Translations under genes and position numbers: made by a program
Notes under the pieces: generated by a model
Seen by the model: the letters and a program-made list of their open reading frames with translations, nothing else
Databases searched by the model: none
What the model was told of the DNA's origin: nothing
Shown here: positions 8,414 through 18,289 of the stretch, one piece after another
Position numbering within the stretch: position 1 is the first letter of the stretch
Layout of the letters: each line of letters opens with the position of its first letter
Source: Erysipelotrichaceae bacterium
GTDB taxonomy: Bacteria; Bacillota_I; Bacilli_A; Erysipelotrichales; Erysipelotrichaceae
Length of the DNA stretch: 64,000 bases
Direction: 5' to 3'
NCBI GenBank assembly: GCA_022772735.1
Contig: JALEZD010000023.1
Location: 1-64,000, forward strand

Positions 8414-9734
8414 ACTTGTTTAATTTTTCTTGATGAGATGCATACAAATATTCATCAATTGTATTTTTAATTCTATCAAGAATTAAATCATGAGGATTAT
8501 TTTTTAATATATTTTCTCTTACCTTTGTATATTGAATAGGCATAAATTGACTTAATAAGTTTAAAGGAACACCATCCTTTAAATTTTCTAATAAAATATT
8601 TTTTGCGTTTATAACTTTTTCTAAAGGCATATAGTATCTTGATCTATCAGAGAATGAATATTTTCTTTTAAGTGCTATTTCATTTTCACTTCCATGATAA
8701 TGTTTAGAAAAATATTTTGGATTTTCAAGCATTGCTTCATCAAGTACTTCCATAAAGTTACTTTGTTTTACATTAGTGTTTTTATATAATTCTTTTTCAA
8801 TAAATGAAAGTGCAAACAATGCTTCACGCATCGCAAATGTTAATCCAGGACCAACTTTTAATATTCCTACACCATCTTCAACAAGTTCTCTAAGTTTAAT
8901 TTTTGTTTGATAATCAGTAGAATGTCCTTCAAACACAAGATTTGGATATTCTGAAATAGAAGCCATAAGTTCTTTAGCTTTTTCTCTATCGTATTCAGTA
9001 CAACCTGAATCTTTTTCTTCTACTCCAGGTTGAACTACAACACCAATTACTTCTTGCCAAGCATCATTAAGATTTTCATTTTCAAATGCTTGTTTGAATG
9101 CTTCTACTGTTTTTCTAAAGTCTTCAACTTTTGTAACTTGTACACCTGTATCAACAATATCTTGAGAGCCACCAGGAATTGGAACTTCACTTCCAACAAT
9201 ATATACTGGATGAATTGCATTAGGGTTTAATTTTTTATACTCTTTAAATGCTTCTTCGGCAACTTTTGCAAGTCTTGCACCTCTTTTTGCGATAATTTCA
9301 TCGCTTAATCTTGCATTTTTATCATCACTATTTACTTTCATGCTTGTATCAATATGTATTTTGCTAAATCCAGCTAATACATATTGGCGAATTAATTCTT
9401 CAGCCTCAAGCATAGCCTTATCTTCATCGTAAGATGTAAATGTTAGTGGTCCTAGGTGATCACCACCTAAAATAATGTATTCCTTTTTTAGTCCAACTTC
9501 TTTAGCTAAATCATATACAAATTGCACAAAATCTTTTGGTTTCATACCAGTATATCCACCATATTGATCAACTTGGTTTGCAGTTGCTTCTATTAATAGT
9601 ATAGAATTTGTTTCTTTTGCTTTTTGCATACAAGCTTCTAAAACATATGGATTTGCAGTACATGCAGAGTAAATACCAACAGGTATATTTTGTTTTTGTA
9701 ATTTTATAATATTTTTTAATGGATGATTATTCAT
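8412..9734 (-). CDS. gatZ: GatZ/KbaZ-family tagatose-phosphate pathway protein
   Basis: 440 residues, usual length. SACTANPYVLEA, EATANQVDQYGGYTGM and GGDHLGP near the N-terminus identify the GatZ/KbaZ family. In enterobacteria this protein is the subunit required for full activity of the GatY/KbaY tagatose-1,6-bisphosphate aldolase. Neither that partner nor a tagatose-6-phosphate kinase is encoded in this window. Some stand-alone family members are reported to epimerise hexose 6-phosphates at C4, which would turn the AgaS product tagatose-6-phosphate into fructose-6-phosphate. GGAGG precedes the ATG. The family is firm; the reaction is open. Confidence 0.88.
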   Translation of the reverse strand: MNNHPLKNIIKLQKQNIPVGIYSACTANPYVLEACMQKAKETNSILLIEATANQVDQYGGYTGMKPKDFVQFVYDLAKEVGLKKEYIILGGDHLGPLTFTSYDEDKAMLEAEELIRQYVLAGFSKIHIDTSMKVNSDDKNARLSDEIIAKRGARLAKVAEEAFKEYKKLNPNAIHPVYIVGSEVPIPGGSQDIVDTGVQVTKVEDFRKTVEAFKQAFENENLNDAWQEVIGVVVQPGVEEKDSGCTEYDREKAKELMASISEYPNLVFEGHSTDYQTKIKLRELVEDGVGILKVGPGLTFAMREALFALSFIEKELYKNTNVKQSNFMEVLDEAMLENPKYFSKHYHGSENEIALKRKYSFSDRSRYYMPLEKVINAKNILLENLKDGVPLNLLSQFMPIQYTKVRENILKNNPHDLILDRIKNTIDEYLYASHQEKLNK

Positions 9735-9843
9735 GTTTTACCTCCAGTATTATTTTATCATTTAATTAGTTTAATATTTATTATTCAATTTGTACTTTTT
9801 ATTAAAAGTAGGTAATTATCTGTATTTTTTAAATAAAGTGATG

Positions 9844-9852
9844 TGATATAAT
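9844..9852 (+). promoter_or_regulatory. Extended -10 promoter of dnaD
   Basis: TGATATAAT, an extended -10, lies about 35 nt before the dnaD start. No convincing -35 is visible. Confidence 0.5.
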
Positions 9853-9887
9853 GGCATAATGAAACAAAATTAGGGAGGTAGATAATA

Positions 9888-10415
9888 ATGAAGTGGTATA
9901 CACAAAAATATGTAAATAGAAGAGATTGGATTTTAGATAATCTTGAGTTTTTAAAACTATCTCCAAGTGAAACTGCAATTGTTTTGTTGATTGATTTTTT
10001 TAATACAAATAATATTGATATTTCTATTGAATTATTAAGTAAAAAAACTGCTTTATCACTAGAAGAAGTTAACAAAGTTTTAGGGGTGTTATTCGCAAAG
10101 AAATATCTTATTATTGAGGCAAAAAACAAGAAAGCTAAATTTAATTTAAATAATTTATTTGAAATAGATGTTGCACAGACTGAATTTGTACTTGACAGCT
10201 CATTGTTTCAAATATTTGAGAATGAATTTAAAAGACCACTAAATCATAATGAAATGGAAAAGGTTAGTGATTGGGCAAGATTTAAAGATAAATCACTAAT
10301 TTTAAATGCATTAAAGGAAGCATCAATTTATAAAAAACTTTCAATTTCTTATATTGAAAAAGTTTTAAAGACTTTAGAAGAAAAACGAAATAAGGAGTTT
10401 TTAAATAATGATTGA
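9888..10415 (+). CDS. dnaD: DnaD-like replication initiation/helicase-loading protein
   Basis: 175 residues, shorter than B. subtilis DnaD. An N-terminal winged-helix region (about 1-95) is followed by a DnaD/DnaB_2-type helical domain (about 100-165) with FENEFKRPLNHNEMEKVSDW. The protein takes part in loading the replicative helicase at origins and during restart. GGGAGG precedes ATG. It overlaps nth by 8 bp, the same gene pair as in Bacillus, which supports the call. Confidence 0.87.
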   Translation: MKWYTQKYVNRRDWILDNLEFLKLSPSETAIVLLIDFFNTNNIDISIELLSKKTALSLEEVNKVLGVLFAKKYLIIEAKNKKAKFNLNNLFEIDVAQTEFVLDSSLFQIFENEFKRPLNHNEMEKVSDWARFKDKSLILNALKEASIYKKLSISYIEKVLKTLEEKRNKEFLNND

Positions 10416-11043
10416 TACAAATTATATTTTAGATGAATTGGAAATTATGTTTCCAAATGCAGAGTGTGAACTTGTTCATAAAAATGCTTATGAACTTGCG
10501 GTTGCAGTTGCTTTATCAGCACAAACAACTGATATTTCTGTAAACAAAATAACTCCTAAATTATTTAAGAGTTATCCAACTCCATATGATTTAGCTAGTG
10601 CTGACATAAAAGAAATTGAAAATCATATAAAAAGTATTGGGCTTTATAGAAACAAAGCAAAAAATATCAAAGGATTGGCTCAATGTCTAATTGATTTATA
10701 TGGTGGAGAAGTTCCAAAAGAAATGGATGAGTTAATATTATTGCCTGGTGTTGGTAGAAAAACTGCCAATGTAATTATGAGTGTTTGTTTTAATATTCCA
10801 GCAATTGCTGTTGATACCCATGTTGAAAGAGTTTCTAAAAGACTTGGGTTAGCATTTAAAAACGATTCTGTTTTAGTTGTTGAAAAAAAATTACAGAAAA
10901 AAATTAAAAAAGATAGATGGAATAAAGCTCATCATCTATTTATTTTTTTTGGTAGATATAAATGTACTGCAAGAAATCCCAAATGTGATGGATGTCCTTT
11001 TTATGATTTTTGCAAGTACATAAAAATGATAAAAAAGGAGTAA
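10408..11043 (+). CDS. nth: Endonuclease III (DNA glycosylase/AP lyase)
   Basis: 211 residues. Removes oxidised pyrimidines and cleaves at abasic sites. The helix-hairpin-helix LPGVGRKTANVI carries the catalytic lysine, VDTHVERVSKRLGL the catalytic aspartate, and the C-terminal C-x6-C-x2-C-x5-C (CTARNPKCDGCPFYDFC) the 4Fe-4S cluster ligands. All key residues are intact. Coupled to dnaD by overlap; the ABC exporter gene begins 2 bp later. Confidence 0.96.
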   Translation: MIDTNYILDELEIMFPNAECELVHKNAYELAVAVALSAQTTDISVNKITPKLFKSYPTPYDLASADIKEIENHIKSIGLYRNKAKNIKGLAQCLIDLYGGEVPKEMDELILLPGVGRKTANVIMSVCFNIPAIAVDTHVERVSKRLGLAFKNDSVLVVEKKLQKKIKKDRWNKAHHLFIFFGRYKCTARNPKCDGCPFYDFCKYIKMIKKE

Positions 11044-11045
11044 CT

Positions 11046-12773
11046 ATGTTAAAAGATATTATTAAATATATAAGCAAAAATAAACTTAGTTATTTATTGG
11101 TTACAATAAGTTTATTGATAGAATATTCTATACTTTTAGTACCAACAAAAATAATTCAGTTTATTGTAGATGAAATTACAAACGGGACATTAGATTTTAA
11201 TAAATTGATGCTTAGTTTGTTCATATTATTAGTATCAACTGTAATTGCATATTTTGCAGGGTATTATTGGATTTATAAACTTTATACCATGTCAAATACA
11301 TTTTTATTTGAACTTCGTTTAAAAATGTTTGAAAAGTTTTTAAATATGAGACAATCATTTTATTCAAAATTTAAAACAGGAGATATGCTTACAAGATTTA
11401 CAAATGATGGAAAAGATTATCAAGTTATTTTAGGGTATGGTGCAACAAATTTTTTATTTGCAATAGCATATATTATATTTGTATTACCCGCAATGTTTGC
11501 AATATCTATTAAAATATCTCTTATTGCAAGTATGCCAATAATTATTGGTGGAATAATAATTTATAATTCTGGTAAAAAATATGATAGTATCGCTGAAAAA
11601 GAAAGAGAGGCACTTTCTAATTTAAGTAACGAAGTTTTAGAAATGGTTGAAGGTGTACGAGTTATTAGAGCATATAGTAATTCACAAACGGCATACAAAA
11701 TTTTTAAAGAAAAAACAAATTCATTAAGAAAAATGAACAATAACCTAGCATTTTATAGTGCTGTTTTTGCAAAGTTTCCCAATATATTATCAGGATTATG
11801 TATGGTAATTGTTGTTTATTTTGGAGCATATAGCCTCTTTAAAGGTGAATTAAGTTTAGGTCAACTTATTGCAATACAGCTATATTCACTAATGTTATTG
11901 GCTCCAATGTGGATTTTAACAGAATTTATTTTAGTTTATAAAATGGCTAAAGTATCTCACCAAAGAATCAATGAACTTTTAAATACTAGTGATGATTTAA
12001 GTGAGGATGGAATTGTTGAAATACAATCAATAAATACTATAAAGTTTAAGAATTACAGCTTTAAATATAATTCAAAGTTACCATTATCACTTGAAAATAT
12101 TAATTTCACTTTAAATAAAGGTGAAACATTAGGTATTATTGGAAAAACAGGAAGTGGAAAAACAAGTTTAATTAGACAGCTTTTAGTACAGTTCCCTATA
12201 GGTGATGGAGAAATTTTAATTAATGAAATTCCATTAGAGAAATATAAAAGAAGTAGTGTTGAAAAACTTATATCATATGTACCACAAGAACATTTTTTGT
12301 TTTCTAAAAGCGTTTTAGAAAATATAAAAATTGGAAAAGAAGATGCAAGTGAAGAAGAAATTAATTCAGCAATAAAGTCTGCAGCATTTGATAGTGATAT
12401 AGAAAACTTAAGTGAAGGAATGAATACATTAGTTGGAGAAAAAGGTGTTTCTATTTCTGGTGGACAAAAGCAAAGAATATTAATAGCTAGAGCATTTTTA
12501 AAAAATTCTGATTTATTAATTTTAGATGATTCTTTATCTGCAGTTGATGCAAAAACAGAACAAAAAATTATTAGCGAACTTATTAAGCTTAGAAGTGATA
12601 AAACAAATATTATTGTTACACATAGATTAAGTGCTATAAAAAATGCAAATAAAGTTATTGTTATGGATAATGGTAATATTGTTGAATATGGGACACCTGA
12701 TGAATTGTTTGATAAAAAAGGGTGGTATTATGAACAGTATATTCGCCAAGATTTAGAAGGTGGTGAAAGATAA
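11046..12773 (+). CDS. ABC exporter half-transporter, degenerate-site subunit (YheI/BmrC-like)
   Basis: 575 residues: six-helix membrane domain (about 15-300) and C-terminal ATPase. Walker A is GKTGSGKTS, the signature is SGGQKQR, and Walker B ends LILDDSLSAVD, with Asp where catalytic Glu is usual. That substitution marks the non-catalytic site of heterodimeric exporters, and the second subunit has the consensus Glu. AAGGAG precedes this ATG, which I prefer to one 12 codons upstream inside nth. The next gene overlaps by one base (TAATG). Multidrug or lipid export is likely by family; the substrate is unknown. Confidence 0.9.
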   Translation: MLKDIIKYISKNKLSYLLVTISLLIEYSILLVPTKIIQFIVDEITNGTLDFNKLMLSLFILLVSTVIAYFAGYYWIYKLYTMSNTFLFELRLKMFEKFLNMRQSFYSKFKTGDMLTRFTNDGKDYQVILGYGATNFLFAIAYIIFVLPAMFAISIKISLIASMPIIIGGIIIYNSGKKYDSIAEKEREALSNLSNEVLEMVEGVRVIRAYSNSQTAYKIFKEKTNSLRKMNNNLAFYSAVFAKFPNILSGLCMVIVVYFGAYSLFKGELSLGQLIAIQLYSLMLLAPMWILTEFILVYKMAKVSHQRINELLNTSDDLSEDGIVEIQSINTIKFKNYSFKYNSKLPLSLENINFTLNKGETLGIIGKTGSGKTSLIRQLLVQFPIGDGEILINEIPLEKYKRSSVEKLISYVPQEHFLFSKSVLENIKIGKEDASEEEINSAIKSAAFDSDIENLSEGMNTLVGEKGVSISGGQKQRILIARAFLKNSDLLILDDSLSAVDAKTEQKIISELIKLRSDKTNIIVTHRLSAIKNANKVIVMDNGNIVEYGTPDELFDKKGWYYEQYIRQDLEGGER

Positions 12774-14527
12774 TGCAAATAATAATTAGATTAGTTAAAC
12801 AAATTGGAAAATATAAATTTAGTTTTTTCTTTGCGATAATTGGACTTACTTTAGCTACAGTTGGAAATTTATATACCCCATTAATAATTAGAAATATTAT
12901 TGATAATATAATTACTCCTTCATTTAAAAGTGGATATTTTGATATGAATTCATTAAACAAAAATGTTTTATTGTTTGTTGTATTAGTGTTTTTGTCAGAA
13001 ATTATTGGTTTTATTTCTAAATATGCATTAGATTTTATTGCGAATAAAGTTGGTCAAGATTTAAGAGATAAATCATTTGAAGTTATGCAAAAATTACCTG
13101 TTTCATATTTCAGTGATAAACCAGCAGGGAAAATATCGACATTAATTGTTAATTATACAGAAACACTTAGGGCACAATTTTATATAAAAGTTTTACAAGC
13201 ATTTAGTAACTTATTGCCATTAGTTATAATACTTGTAATACTTTATAGATTAAATAAGGTTGTTGCATTATTAATGTTACTTTTATTACCATTAATTGTT
13301 ATATGGCAAAGAATTTATAGTAAATTAAGCAAAAAAAATGTAGATATTTTTTATGAAGCACAAAGTGAAATGAATAGCCAAGTTGCAGAAATAATGAATT
13401 CTAGCTCAACTGTACAACTTTATCAACAAATTGATAATACAAGAAACAGATTTAAAGATGTACTTTTAAAATTAATGAATTCTGATAATAAAACAGTAAA
13501 AATTGATGCAAGTTTATCATGGACATTATCAGATGTATTAAATAGATTAGTTTTATTTGCAATATTATTATATGTTGGTCTTAAATATTTAGGTGGTGTG
13601 GAAGCAGTAAGTGCTGGATTGCTTTTAGTTTATACAACATATATGGAAAGAATTTTTGAAAGATTTAATTTCTTTGTAAGACTTCTTCCAGATATCCAAA
13701 GATCTTTATCGACAGGTAAGTTAGTTTTTGAATTTTTAGATACTCAATTGGAAGAAGAGATTGATAATAAAATTCTAATTACAGATGGTAATGTTGAGTT
13801 TAAAAATGTTAGTTTTGAATATGTAGAAAATACACCTGTTTTAAATGATATTTCATTTAAAGCAAATAAAGGAGAAACAATTGCACTTGTAGGACATACA
13901 GGTTCTGGTAAAAGTTCTATAATTAATCTATTGTTTAGGTTTTATGATTTAAAAAGTGGTGAAATATTAATAGATGGTCAAAATATACAAAATTATAGCA
14001 GAGAAAGTATAAGAAAAAATATGGGTATTGTTTTACAAGAACCTTATATATTTTCAGGTACGGTATCTTCAAATATTAGCATGAATGTTTCAAGTATAAC
14101 AAAAGAGGAAACAATTCAAGCACTTGAAAAAGTTGGTGGAAAGTTTATCATTGATAAGCTTGATAATGGAATAGACAGCATTGTTAGTGAAAGAGGATCA
14201 ACATTTTCTAGTGGTGAAAGACAACTAATATCATTTGCAAGAGCACTAGCTGCAAATCCAAAAATACTAATATTAGATGAAGCAACATCGCATATTGATA
14301 CAGAAACAGAAGAAATTATTTCATACGCAATGAATGTTCTTAAAAAGGGAAGGACAACATTTATAATTGCCCATAGATTATCAACAATTTCTGATGCAGA
14401 TAAAATTATTGTTTTAGATAAGGGAAAAATTGTTGAAATTGGCAATCATCAAGAACTAATGAATAAAAATGGTTACTACGCACATTTATATAAATCTTCT
14501 ACAAAAATAAATATAAAAAACGGATGA
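12773..14527 (+). CDS. ABC exporter half-transporter, catalytic-site subunit (YheH/BmrD-like)
   Basis: 584 residues with the same layout as its partner. Walker A is GHTGSGKSS, Walker B ends LILDEATSHID with the catalytic Glu present, and the signature is the altered FSSGERQ. In heterodimers, the altered signature here and the Asp Walker B in the partner fall in the same composite site, leaving one active site. An extracellular insert of about 20 residues lies between helices 1 and 2. Translationally coupled to its partner and closed by a terminator. Confidence 0.9.
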   Translation: MQIIIRLVKQIGKYKFSFFFAIIGLTLATVGNLYTPLIIRNIIDNIITPSFKSGYFDMNSLNKNVLLFVVLVFLSEIIGFISKYALDFIANKVGQDLRDKSFEVMQKLPVSYFSDKPAGKISTLIVNYTETLRAQFYIKVLQAFSNLLPLVIILVILYRLNKVVALLMLLLLPLIVIWQRIYSKLSKKNVDIFYEAQSEMNSQVAEIMNSSSTVQLYQQIDNTRNRFKDVLLKLMNSDNKTVKIDASLSWTLSDVLNRLVLFAILLYVGLKYLGGVEAVSAGLLLVYTTYMERIFERFNFFVRLLPDIQRSLSTGKLVFEFLDTQLEEEIDNKILITDGNVEFKNVSFEYVENTPVLNDISFKANKGETIALVGHTGSGKSSIINLLFRFYDLKSGEILIDGQNIQNYSRESIRKNMGIVLQEPYIFSGTVSSNISMNVSSITKEETIQALEKVGGKFIIDKLDNGIDSIVSERGSTFSSGERQLISFARALAANPKILILDEATSHIDTETEEIISYAMNVLKKGRTTFIIAHRLSTISDADKIIVLDKGKIVEIGNHQELMNKNGYYAHLYKSSTKINIKNG

Positions 14528-14560
14528 TTTTCTGGTTAAACAGAATTCATCCATTTTTTT
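14522..14560. terminator. Terminator after ABC exporter
   Basis: Stem GGATGATTTTCTG against CAGAATTCATCC with one unpaired base and a 6-nt loop, followed by seven T; lies between convergent genes. Confidence 0.75.
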
Positions 14561-17291
14561 AATTTGCAGTATATATTGTTATTTCAATACTTATATTTGA
14601 AATTTGTGATTGAGTTGTTGGAATAGATTGATTATTAGCAACAACACCATTAACTTTAATTTCGTTTGTATTAGCTTTAGAAGGATCTACATATGTTGAA
14701 ACATTGGCTTTTAAACCATTTGTTTTTAACCAATTCTCTATATCTTGTTGGTTTGCTTGATTACTTGGAACATTAATGGTTATTGAAGAGTCAGCAACTG
14801 TTACATTTTGACATATCTCATTTGAAGCAGTTCCTAAATTTTCATATGCATAATAACCACATACTGATAAGGTTGAACCAGGAGGGGCATCTACTCCTTG
14901 TGAGAAATGTTCTCCTTCACTTGTAACTTCAGCAATAACATTTCCATTGTTTATGACTTTTGCCTTATATCTTATTGGACCAAATAACCATGTATAATCG
15001 AACATTCTTTTTCCATAGGCTTCAAGCCAAGTACCACCAACATCAATTCCTAAATCCATTGTATCAGGAGCAACCTGCAGCTTTGAGGAATCAGGATAAG
15101 CAGCCCAACTCATATTTATTGTTCCATTTTCTAAATTTGCAGAAAAGCTTGATAAATTTTCTACATTCGCAGTTTCTGGATTTTCTAATTTGTTAAATTC
15201 ATCTTTTATTAATCCAGTTGCAACAAATGAACCATCCATGCCTTCAATTGTTGCAGCATATGGGAATGTTGCGACAATATGGCTTATGTTGCTTATTCCA
15301 TCTGGTCTTGCAATTTCTGTTGGTTTGTTTTCACTACTCAATGAATCAAGAATTAAGCTACTTATATTTCCAGGTATATTTAGTTTTGATTTTTCAGAAT
15401 TAAAGTATGTATTTTTATCTTTTACACCTTTTTCATAACCAACCCAAACAGATGTTGTATAGTCATTTGTTTCAAATACCATCCATTTGTCTTTAGCAGC
15501 ACCTTGAGGAATATTGTATTGTAAACCATCACTACCCCAGTCAGTTGTTCCGGTTTTTCCATAAACAGGATAATCTCGTTTTAAAATTTGCATGTAGTTT
15601 GTATAGGGACCATTAACAGCAGCATACATTAGGCTTGTAGTAAGATATGCAGCTTGTGGAGAAATAACTTGTTTAGGTTCATATTTTGGTTCAATAGGAT
15701 CATCACCATTTGTGAATTCAATTTTTTTAATTGTATGTGGTTTTATATAATTTCCTGCATTTGCAAGTGTTGCATGCGCACCAGCAAGTTCTAAAGCACT
15801 TGCAGTATAATTTGAACCACCGATAGCAAATCCAATATCAAAATTTTCATTTGTAACTTTAGAAAAACCTAAATTTTGTAGATATTCAACTACTTTTGCT
15901 CTACCAATTTTATCTACAACATCTTGCAATGTTTGAATTGCAGGGGTATTTAGCGATTGTCCTAAAGCATATTCTAAATATACTTGTCCAGCATATTTGT
16001 TATTTGCATTTTTTATAACTTTGGTAGTTCCTTTATACACTATTGGTTTATCTGTAACAACATGGCTTGTTGCCCAACCAAGATTTTCAAAAGCGAGTGC
16101 ATACGATAAGAATGGTTTTACAGACGATCCGGGTTGTTTAAATTGTTCAGTAGCATGGTTCAGTAGTAAACTTCCACCTCTACCATAATTTCTACCACCA
16201 CCAACAGCAACAATTTCGCCAGTTTTGTTGTTGACTGAAATCATTGCAATTTCCATCAATTCATCTGGAAAAACAACTTTTTCTTGTCCATCTGCTTGAA
16301 TAGAATCCATCATTTTTTGAACAGCAGGATTCATGCTTGTATAAATATTCATTGCAACAAGAGTTGGATCTAATCCAGTTAACTCTTTTGCCTCATTAAC
16401 AACAGTATCAATATATGATTGATATTCATACTCTTGAGAGCCAGTTCCCTTTGCTTTGTCTGGGTTAACTAGTATATCCTCAACTTTTATAGATTTAATC
16501 AAATCACCTTCTGTTTTACTTAGATATCCATGACGAACCATCATATTGATTACAGTATTTCTTCTTTTTGTTGCGTAATCTAAATATTTAAATGGGTTGT
16601 ATGCAGTTGGTCTATTAATTATTCCAGATAAAATTGCTGATTCTGCAACATTTAGTTCATTCGCAGATTTACCAAAATAATAATATGATGCTTTTTCAAT
16701 ACCTCTTATATTTCCTGAACCACCAAAATTCATTTTGTTTAAATACAATTCTAATATTTCTTTTTTATTTAAACTTTTATCTAATTCAAGTGATAAAGCT
16801 ATTTCTTGTACTTTTCTTTCAATACTTTTTGCAGCTCCAATACCTGCTTCATCATCAGTAAAAAATGATAGTTTGATTAGCTGCATGGTCATAGTTGATC
16901 CACCTTGAGCAAATCTCATAGCTTTGATATTTTCAATCATTGCTTTTGCAAATCTTGCGACATCAAAACCTGGATGTTCAAAAAATCTTGAATCTTCAAT
17001 TGAAACGAATGCATCTACAAGTGATTCTGGAAGTTGGTTATATTTTATGTTTGTTCTAATTTGAACACCAACGTCCGCAATCAAGTTATTGTCTTTATCA
17101 TATATTTTACTTGATTCTTTAGAAACCAAGTTTGACATTTCTAAAGAAGGTTTGGTTTTTAACATTTTATTTAAAACAACTAGGCCCACAGTAGAACCAA
17201 TGAGTCCAATGGTAAGAATTAGTATAACAACAATAGTCCAAATGGCTTTTTTATTTATTTTTCTATTAGCCTTTCTCTTTCTTTTTGTCAT
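14559..17291 (-). CDS. pbp1A: Bifunctional class A penicillin-binding protein (PBP1A-type)
   Basis: 910 residues. A basic cytoplasmic tail and one membrane helix (about 13-38) precede a GT51 transglycosylase domain (EDSRFFEHPGFD, GGSTMTMQL, KKEILELYLNKMNFG) and a transpeptidase domain with GSSVKPF (SxxK), SLN (SxN) and GKTGTT (KTG). The C-terminus ends in a PASTA-like domain (about 830-905). It polymerises and cross-links peptidoglycan, which shows the organism has a cell wall. AGGAGG precedes the ATG. It lies 9 bp behind recU, the conserved Bacilli pairing, and GpsB, a known regulator of class A PBPs, is encoded next door. Confidence 0.95.
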   Translation of the reverse strand: MTKRKRKANRKINKKAIWTIVVILILTIGLIGSTVGLVVLNKMLKTKPSLEMSNLVSKESSKIYDKDNNLIADVGVQIRTNIKYNQLPESLVDAFVSIEDSRFFEHPGFDVARFAKAMIENIKAMRFAQGGSTMTMQLIKLSFFTDDEAGIGAAKSIERKVQEIALSLELDKSLNKKEILELYLNKMNFGGSGNIRGIEKASYYYFGKSANELNVAESAILSGIINRPTAYNPFKYLDYATKRRNTVINMMVRHGYLSKTEGDLIKSIKVEDILVNPDKAKGTGSQEYEYQSYIDTVVNEAKELTGLDPTLVAMNIYTSMNPAVQKMMDSIQADGQEKVVFPDELMEIAMISVNNKTGEIVAVGGGRNYGRGGSLLLNHATEQFKQPGSSVKPFLSYALAFENLGWATSHVVTDKPIVYKGTTKVIKNANNKYAGQVYLEYALGQSLNTPAIQTLQDVVDKIGRAKVVEYLQNLGFSKVTNENFDIGFAIGGSNYTASALELAGAHATLANAGNYIKPHTIKKIEFTNGDDPIEPKYEPKQVISPQAAYLTTSLMYAAVNGPYTNYMQILKRDYPVYGKTGTTDWGSDGLQYNIPQGAAKDKWMVFETNDYTTSVWVGYEKGVKDKNTYFNSEKSKLNIPGNISSLILDSLSSENKPTEIARPDGISNISHIVATFPYAATIEGMDGSFVATGLIKDEFNKLENPETANVENLSSFSANLENGTINMSWAAYPDSSKLQVAPDTMDLGIDVGGTWLEAYGKRMFDYTWLFGPIRYKAKVINNGNVIAEVTSEGEHFSQGVDAPPGSTLSVCGYYAYENLGTASNEICQNVTVADSSITINVPSNQANQQDIENWLKTNGLKANVSTYVDPSKANTNEIKVNGVVANNQSIPTTQSQISNISIEITIYTAN

Positions 17292-17300
17292 TTTTTCCTC

Positions 17301-17870
17301 CTAAAAGTATAATTCATCAACTATTTTTAAATAGTTTACAGGATTAATAAGATTATAAGGTATAACTCTACATTTTTCATCAAACCAACTAAATGGAATT
17401 GATTTTCTTGTATTTTCCTTATTTTCATAAAACTTGATAATATCTTTTGCTAAAACAAAAAAAGTTTTATCATAGTTTATAAATCTAATTATAACAAATG
17501 TAATAGCACCGTGCTGTAATACATTTTTAAGATGTTCAATTTGATGTTTATGTATTGAGTTTAAAGGGAATGATTTTCCTCTACATTCTTTTGCTTCAAA
17601 ATCAATTGCACAAGACTTATATACACCGTTGTAATCTGTTGTACTTTGTAATTTGAAGTATGCCTCAGTAATTTTTGCAGCACTTCGTTTTGGATAATCT
17701 ACATGTACAATTTGAATGGGTGTAGGTTTTTTATGAATATTTGCTATATTAAAATCTAAATAGTATTGATTTGTTTTATTTAAATCATTTTCTAAGTTCA
17801 TTCCTCTATTTGCACTAGAAATTTTACTTTCATTTAATTTTTGTTTTTTTCCATTAGGATAATTTATCAT
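17301..17870 (-). CDS. recU: Holliday junction resolvase RecU
   Basis: 189 residues. NRGMNLENDLNKTNQYY is the N-terminal family motif; STTDYNGVYKSCAIDFEAKEC carries the Asp, Glu and Lys of the nuclease site. RecU cuts four-way junctions during recombination and chromosome segregation. GGTGA lies before the ATG. First gene of the recU-pbp unit and divergent from gpsB, as in Bacillus. Confidence 0.94.
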   Translation of the reverse strand: MINYPNGKKQKLNESKISSANRGMNLENDLNKTNQYYLDFNIANIHKKPTPIQIVHVDYPKRSAAKITEAYFKLQSTTDYNGVYKSCAIDFEAKECRGKSFPLNSIHKHQIEHLKNVLQHGAITFVIIRFINYDKTFFVLAKDIIKFYENKENTRKSIPFSWFDEKCRVIPYNLINPVNYLKIVDELYF

Positions 17871-17970
17871 ATTTTCACCATAATTAATTATACATTTTAA
17901 GTTTTAAATAGGGAAGTTTTATTGATTTTTACCTTTTTGTTTGTAATAATATTTGTTAGGTGGTGATTAT

Positions 17971-18285
17971 ATGTCAAATAAATTAAATCTTGAAGTACAG
18001 ACTCTTTTAGATAAGCAATTTAATATTGATTTTAAAGGATATAGTGCTAAAGAGGTAGATGGCTTTTTAGATTTGGTCATTGAAGATTACCAAACTTATC
18101 AGGCAATACTTGTCGATTTGAATCATAAAATTTCAGAATTAGAGCGTACCAATGCATCTTTGCGTGCAAAACTTATTGAAGCAGAGGGTAGAGCTAGAGT
18201 TTATGATGATGGTTCATCAACAAGTAATGTGGATATAATAAAGCGTCTTTCAAGATTAGAACAAGAAGTTTTTAATAAAAGATAA
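17971..18285 (+). CDS. gpsB: Cell division regulator GpsB (DivIVA family)
   Basis: 104 residues. The DivIVA-type N-terminal domain shows LDKQFNIDFKGYSAKEVDGFLDLVIEDY (split here as the first 45 residues), followed by a coiled coil and a short C-terminal helix. GpsB links PBP1 and the division machinery at the membrane. AGGTGGTGA before this ATG decides the start over an in-frame TTG six codons upstream. It is followed at once by rnpB, the usual Bacilli order. Confidence 0.93.
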   Translation: MSNKLNLEVQTLLDKQFNIDFKGYSAKEVDGFLDLVIEDYQTYQAILVDLNHKISELERTNASLRAKLIEAEGRARVYDDGSSTSNVDIIKRLSRLEQEVFNKR

Positions 18286-18289
18286 AATT

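Noticed and set aside
14960-16861. Several plus-strand frames opposite the penicillin-binding protein gene
   Set aside because: Antisense shadows of a conserved gene, with low-complexity H/Q/L-rich or S/T-rich translations.
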